Shown piece by piece: positions 15,301 to 16,919 of a stretch of 16,919 nucleotides of DNA (its first letter is position 1; each line of letters begins with the position of its first letter). The stretch comes from Akkermansiaceae bacterium (lineage in GTDB: Bacteria > Verrucomicrobiota > Verrucomicrobiia > Verrucomicrobiales > Akkermansiaceae), in contig WTJZ01000042.1 of assembly GCA_011524615.1 (NCBI GenBank), forward strand, positions 1 through 16,919, in the 5' to 3' direction. The position numbers and the translations under genes are program-made. The notes beneath the pieces were generated by a model. It had not been told where the DNA came from, made no database searches, and was given only the letters and a program-made list of their open reading frames with translations.

Positions 15301-15914
15301 ATAGTCTAGGAGCCGTCAATCTCGATGCAATCCACGAATTCGATGAACTCCAAGAACGCTTCCAGTTCATCTCACAGCAGTACCAAGACCTCACGCATGC
15401 TCAGACCGAACTCTTATCGATGATCGATCAGATCAATGAAGAGACCACAGCCCTCTTTACCCAGACCTTTCAACAAATCAGGGAGAACTTCTCCTCAATG
15501 TTTCAGAACCTCTTTGGCGAACAGGGGCTCGCGGATCTCATTCTCATCGACGCCGGTGACCCTCTAGAGTCAGGAATCGACATCATTGCAAAGCCTCCAG
15601 GCAAAAAGCTGCAATCGATCACCCTAATGTCAGGAGGTGAACGCTCTATGACGGCCGTCGCCCTGCTCTTCTCCATCTACATGGTTAAGCCGAGCCCCTT
15701 CTGTGTACTCGACGAGCTAGACGCCCCTCTAGATGACGCAAATATTGCCCGTTTTCTCAAGATGCTCGACTCATTCACGCACCAGAGTCAGTTCATCATC
15801 GTGACTCACAGCAAGAGAACCATGGCTCACGCTCAGGTCCTCTATGGGATCACCATGCCCGAACGGGGAGTCTCCACCCCTATCAGTATGGTACTCGATC
15901 AAGAGAACGATTAG
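12333..15914 (+). CDS. smc: Chromosome segregation/condensation ATPase SMC
   Basis: The 1193-aa protein has a full bacterial SMC plan. N-terminal ATPase half: Walker A GPNGCGKSN (31-39), and a Q-loop region around MEQGKIDQLLSSKPEERR running into FEEAAGISKFKKEKKEALRKLE. A long Gln/Glu/Leu-rich coiled coil covers about 170-500, the hinge about 500-665 (GEHLSSGAQAVL to GLLTGGSQS), and the returning coil about 670-1010. The C-terminal half has the signature LMSGGERSMTA (from about 1098), Walker B FCVLDELDAPLDDANI and the H-loop IVTHSKRTM. With ScpA/ScpB, which are not in the window, it forms the condensin that compacts and separates chromosomes. It starts 14 bp after the hydrolase with no Shine-Dalgarno. 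Many Leu codons are CTA followed by G, making CTAG frequent. Converges with the methyltransferase 10 bp on. Confidence 0.98.
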   Translation: MRLKSLDIHGFKSFADKTTLEFHHGVTGVVGPNGCGKSNVVDAIRWVLGETSAKALRGGEMSDVIFNGTDHRKASGMASVTLTLTECEEALGSSFHEVAITRRVYRDGKSEYRINNALCRLKDIHNLFLDTGIGRSSYSVMEQGKIDQLLSSKPEERRSVFEEAAGISKFKKEKKEALRKLEHTSHNLLRVSDVMQEQEHRLQSLERQVGKARSYQFLRDQIRTLEIHLAHQELSELQTQNRSLQEQLTQLQSQTEEQERIIPALEQQCQSLRLESTTHANHISSKKNSITENESAILRAESELHLNRERRTDYQDRSQRYQQEVAESQVLVSELRQELTRLIHEHERSTSEVSTYRLALDAHRATLTEGKQQLATAEEALNQTRRQFIEYERTLSTLIAKQEALAQQHIQLSDRAQDLHKEQEALNESQEHTRQTREQQHTLLTTLSGELPRLTQALELTKQEAETLDSVIQEQELELKEHDSQLQAKQQRQQFLLDLLTSGEHLSSGAQAVLHTHEALEPVRSHLHGTLSETLRTDAQFTIAIESALGQALSAIIVPDLQTAQSILEHTSDLGHVALLPSDALEPTSPQLDLPPHCHHASSVIESPHAAVHALLSHTIIVPDLHSAVPLRAHHPDYTYATLTGELWSPTGLLTGGSQSAVSPLQIQAELDELNLQLPILEEQVSKLNDQIAGSHTERTSYRTRVEQHQQELQERTIETKTLTNECQLLDKELARLEHQLSRHTQEKGQLNDQQAEATSRLRDLQQEEQSTLSLRDTLQSRIDEQSQSYQQSQQHVEHLHQTVTDAQTQLAVEQRTLDALYHQQQPIKKRLTELDQLIRRRESECLKLEEQILASESRDTELQSSLTQRRAEILQLHEELQQHQDQNTHTLSTLTTKEQELHKVRQALLKLSEQKGQEDLSRAKLDLKIESVTTRIKERYTVDLPHFSPDLASLSTLLEAADHARLQNWDEIDWIIIEDLLTSAQQQLNSLGAVNLDAIHEFDELQERFQFISQQYQDLTHAQTELLSMIDQINEETTALFTQTFQQIRENFSSMFQNLFGEQGLADLILIDAGDPLESGIDIIAKPPGKKLQSITLMSGGERSMTAVALLFSIYMVKPSPFCVLDELDAPLDDANIARFLKMLDSFTHQSQFIIVTHSKRTMAHAQVLYGITMPERGVSTPISMVLDQEND

Positions 15915-15932
15915 TCCTCTTTACCTAGGACT
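15913..15932. other. Small hairpin at the smc / methyltransferase convergence
   Basis: AGTCCT (15913-15918) and AGGACT (15927-15932) form a 6-bp stem with an 8-nt loop spanning both stop codons. With only TTT after it on the plus strand it is at best a weak bidirectional terminator. Confidence 0.35.
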
Positions 15933-16647
15933 TTCGCTTCCAAACCGTCACTTGGGAGACCGTCCACTGGAACTTACGCGCAGTCTCACGTATCAGGAAC
16001 GGCTCGTTCGTCTCCTCTACTAGTGAGAAGTGCTCTGACATGATATCCTTCAGCCACTCTAGTGTCGTTCCTGTAGGAAAATGTGCAGGAGGCGTGAACT
16101 CCTCTAACCAGGTACACGGCGTGGCAAGTACGACGATCCCCTCCGGCTTCACTAAACTCGGTAATCGATTGAGAAAACGAGTAGGCTCTGGTAAGCGACA
16201 GATGAGATTAGCAGCAAGCACCCGATCAAACGTGCCCAACTCCTCAGGGAGATTCATCGCATCTCCCTGCAGGTAGGTTATCCGATCAGGATTTCCTCGC
16301 TCTGGGCGCTTGATAGAGACTTGGTCTCTGACATTTCCCTCTATCAGACGTGAGATCTCTTCCTCCCCATCACTCTTGAGAGCCTCTGCCGCATCGATAA
16401 ACGCCTGTGAAAAGTCGATCCCGATCACCTCCGCCGCCGTCTCTGATAATACATAAGAAGAGCGCCCCACCGCACATCCCACGTCTAATGCGCGATCGAC
16501 AGGCTCATCTCCGACATAACGAGCCACTCTCTCAGGGAACCCTGTAGCATCTACCGGACCTCCCGCCCATCCTAATACATCTTCCGCACTCCCGTAGTGA
16601 AATAAGAGATACTCCTCTACTAATCTTCTCGTCTCGTAGATATTCAT
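15925..16647 (-). CDS. Stand-alone OvoA-C-terminal-type SAM methyltransferase (putative 4-mercaptohistidine N1-methyltransferase)
   Basis: The 240-aa protein is a class I SAM-dependent methyltransferase: motif I LDVGCAVGRSS (54-64), acidic residue D78 in GIDFSQAFI, QGDAMNL (127-133), and LAANLICRL (144-152). It also has stretches I recognise from the C-terminal half of OvoA, the ovothiol synthase: IYETRRLVEEYLLFHYG (3-19), TPCTWLEEFTP (176-186) and PFLIRETARKFQWT (216-229). In OvoA that domain methylates N1 of 5-thiohistidine, the last step to ovothiol A. Here it stands alone without the N-terminal sulfoxide-synthase part, and none lies in the window. So it may work with a separate synthase or on another thiol-histidine. 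The ATG at 16647 has TAGGGA directly before it, too close for a good ribosome site. Monocistronic as far as visible; converges with smc. Confidence 0.85.
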   Translation of the reverse strand: MNIYETRRLVEEYLLFHYGSAEDVLGWAGGPVDATGFPERVARYVGDEPVDRALDVGCAVGRSSYVLSETAAEVIGIDFSQAFIDAAEALKSDGEEEISRLIEGNVRDQVSIKRPERGNPDRITYLQGDAMNLPEELGTFDRVLAANLICRLPEPTRFLNRLPSLVKPEGIVVLATPCTWLEEFTPPAHFPTGTTLEWLKDIMSEHFSLVEETNEPFLIRETARKFQWTVSQVTVWKRKS

Positions 16648-16791
16648 TCCCTACTGATGTCACAGCATCTGCTGAACTCAACCTATTTTCTCACTATCCT
16701 CTTCGGCAGACACAATTTTGCTCTCCTCAGTAGAGCCTATTCTGCGGCCCCAATACCATCTCTGGGCACCTGCAAATCGCCCGATCAAAAA

Positions 16792-16814
16792 AAAATCGAA
16801 AAACTATCGATTTT
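16792..16814. other. AT-rich hairpin upstream of tRNA-Lys
   Basis: AAAATCGA (16792-16799) and TCGATTTT (16807-16814) form a perfect 8-bp stem with a 7-nt loop. The upstream arm lies in a longer A-run starting at 16787, giving U-rich sequence after the stem on the minus strand. It may be a terminator for minus-strand reading or part of the tRNA promoter region. TTGCAA at 16818-16823 is a possible -35 for the tRNA, but no good -10 follows. The rest of the 218-bp gap back to the methyltransferase start shows nothing I can name. Confidence 0.35.
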
Positions 16815-16865
16815 AGCTTGCAATGCATCCCAAAACAAGATTAGTGTCTCCCCCCCGCATTAAGT

Positions 16866-16919
16866 GCACAGATAGCTCAGCGGTAGAGCAGTTGGCTTTT
16901 AACCAATTGGTCCTGGGTT
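16866..16919 (+). tRNA. tRNA-Lys(UUU), cut by the window edge
   Basis: The cloverleaf reads: acceptor 5' arm GCACAGA (16866-16872), TA, D-stem GCTC/GAGC (16875-16878, 16886-16889) with loop AGCGGTA, anticodon stem GTTGG/CCAAT with loop CTTTTAA and anticodon TTT (16898-16900), variable loop TGGTC, and T-stem CTGGG followed by TT. The T-loop, the 3' half of the T-stem and the 3' acceptor arm lie beyond the window, so the acceptor pairing cannot be checked. Confidence 0.93.

Noticed and set aside
16657..16863. 68-codon ORF before the tRNA
   Set aside because: It crosses A-runs, a hairpin and the tRNA promoter region, with no ribosome site or recognisable protein character.
1..16919. CRISPR array, insertion sequence, prophage or defence island
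   Set aside because: No direct repeat series, transposase, integrase, phage or nuclease-type genes were seen; apart from the unknowns the genes are ordinary housekeeping ones.

Overview
The window (16.9 kb) is an ordinary-looking stretch of bacterial chromosome: 14 protein genes plus a tRNA cut by the right edge. Several families point to a Gram-negative bacterium, most likely of the Verrucomicrobiota/PVC type: a Met-rich outer-membrane barrel paired with a small secreted CxxC protein, a stand-alone ovothiol-type methyltransferase, Rex, and an SMC of the bacterial kind. This assignment is inferred from protein families and style, not from a marker gene. Nearly all start codons lack a Shine-Dalgarno sequence, and the tetranucleotide CTAG is common.

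Layout. Bases 1-843 hold the end of an alpha/beta hydrolase with an extra C-terminal domain. Bases 938-4457 (minus strand) are a tight probable operon, transcribed ilvE - rluD - ribD - msrB (branched-chain aminotransferase, 23S rRNA pseudouridine synthase, riboflavin deaminase/reductase, membrane-anchored methionine sulfoxide reductase B). Bases 4742-6190 (minus) are an ammonium transporter gene with its own intrinsic terminator and a very good sigma-54 type promoter, which suggests nitrogen control. A metallophosphoesterase (6205-7014, minus) lies just upstream. Divergent from it are argF (7179-8078), a small secreted CxxC protein (8085-8468), a hairpin-rich leader and a Met-rich outer-membrane protein (8689-9696) closed by a strong terminator. 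The last two are a probable soft-metal (copper) module.

Next comes rex (9890-10519), the NADH/NAD+ sensing repressor, preceded by a six-codon leader ORF with the only strong Shine-Dalgarno sequence I noticed. It converges with a secreted protein of unknown function (10516-11397). That gene is divergent from a second alpha/beta hydrolase (11470-12318), and the two start codons sit inside a 12-bp inverted repeat. The hydrolase has Ala where the nucleophilic Ser is expected. It is followed after 14 bp by smc (12333-15914), the chromosome condensation ATPase. On the minus strand is a methyltransferase matching the C-terminal domain of OvoA (15925-16647), and the window ends in a tRNA-Lys(UUU).

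No insertion sequence, prophage, CRISPR array or defence island was seen. The points of interest are regulatory (amt promoter, rex leader, mirrored divergent starts) and enzymatic (hydrolase lacking its Ser, split ovothiol methyltransferase, metal module), not a clear new multi-gene system.
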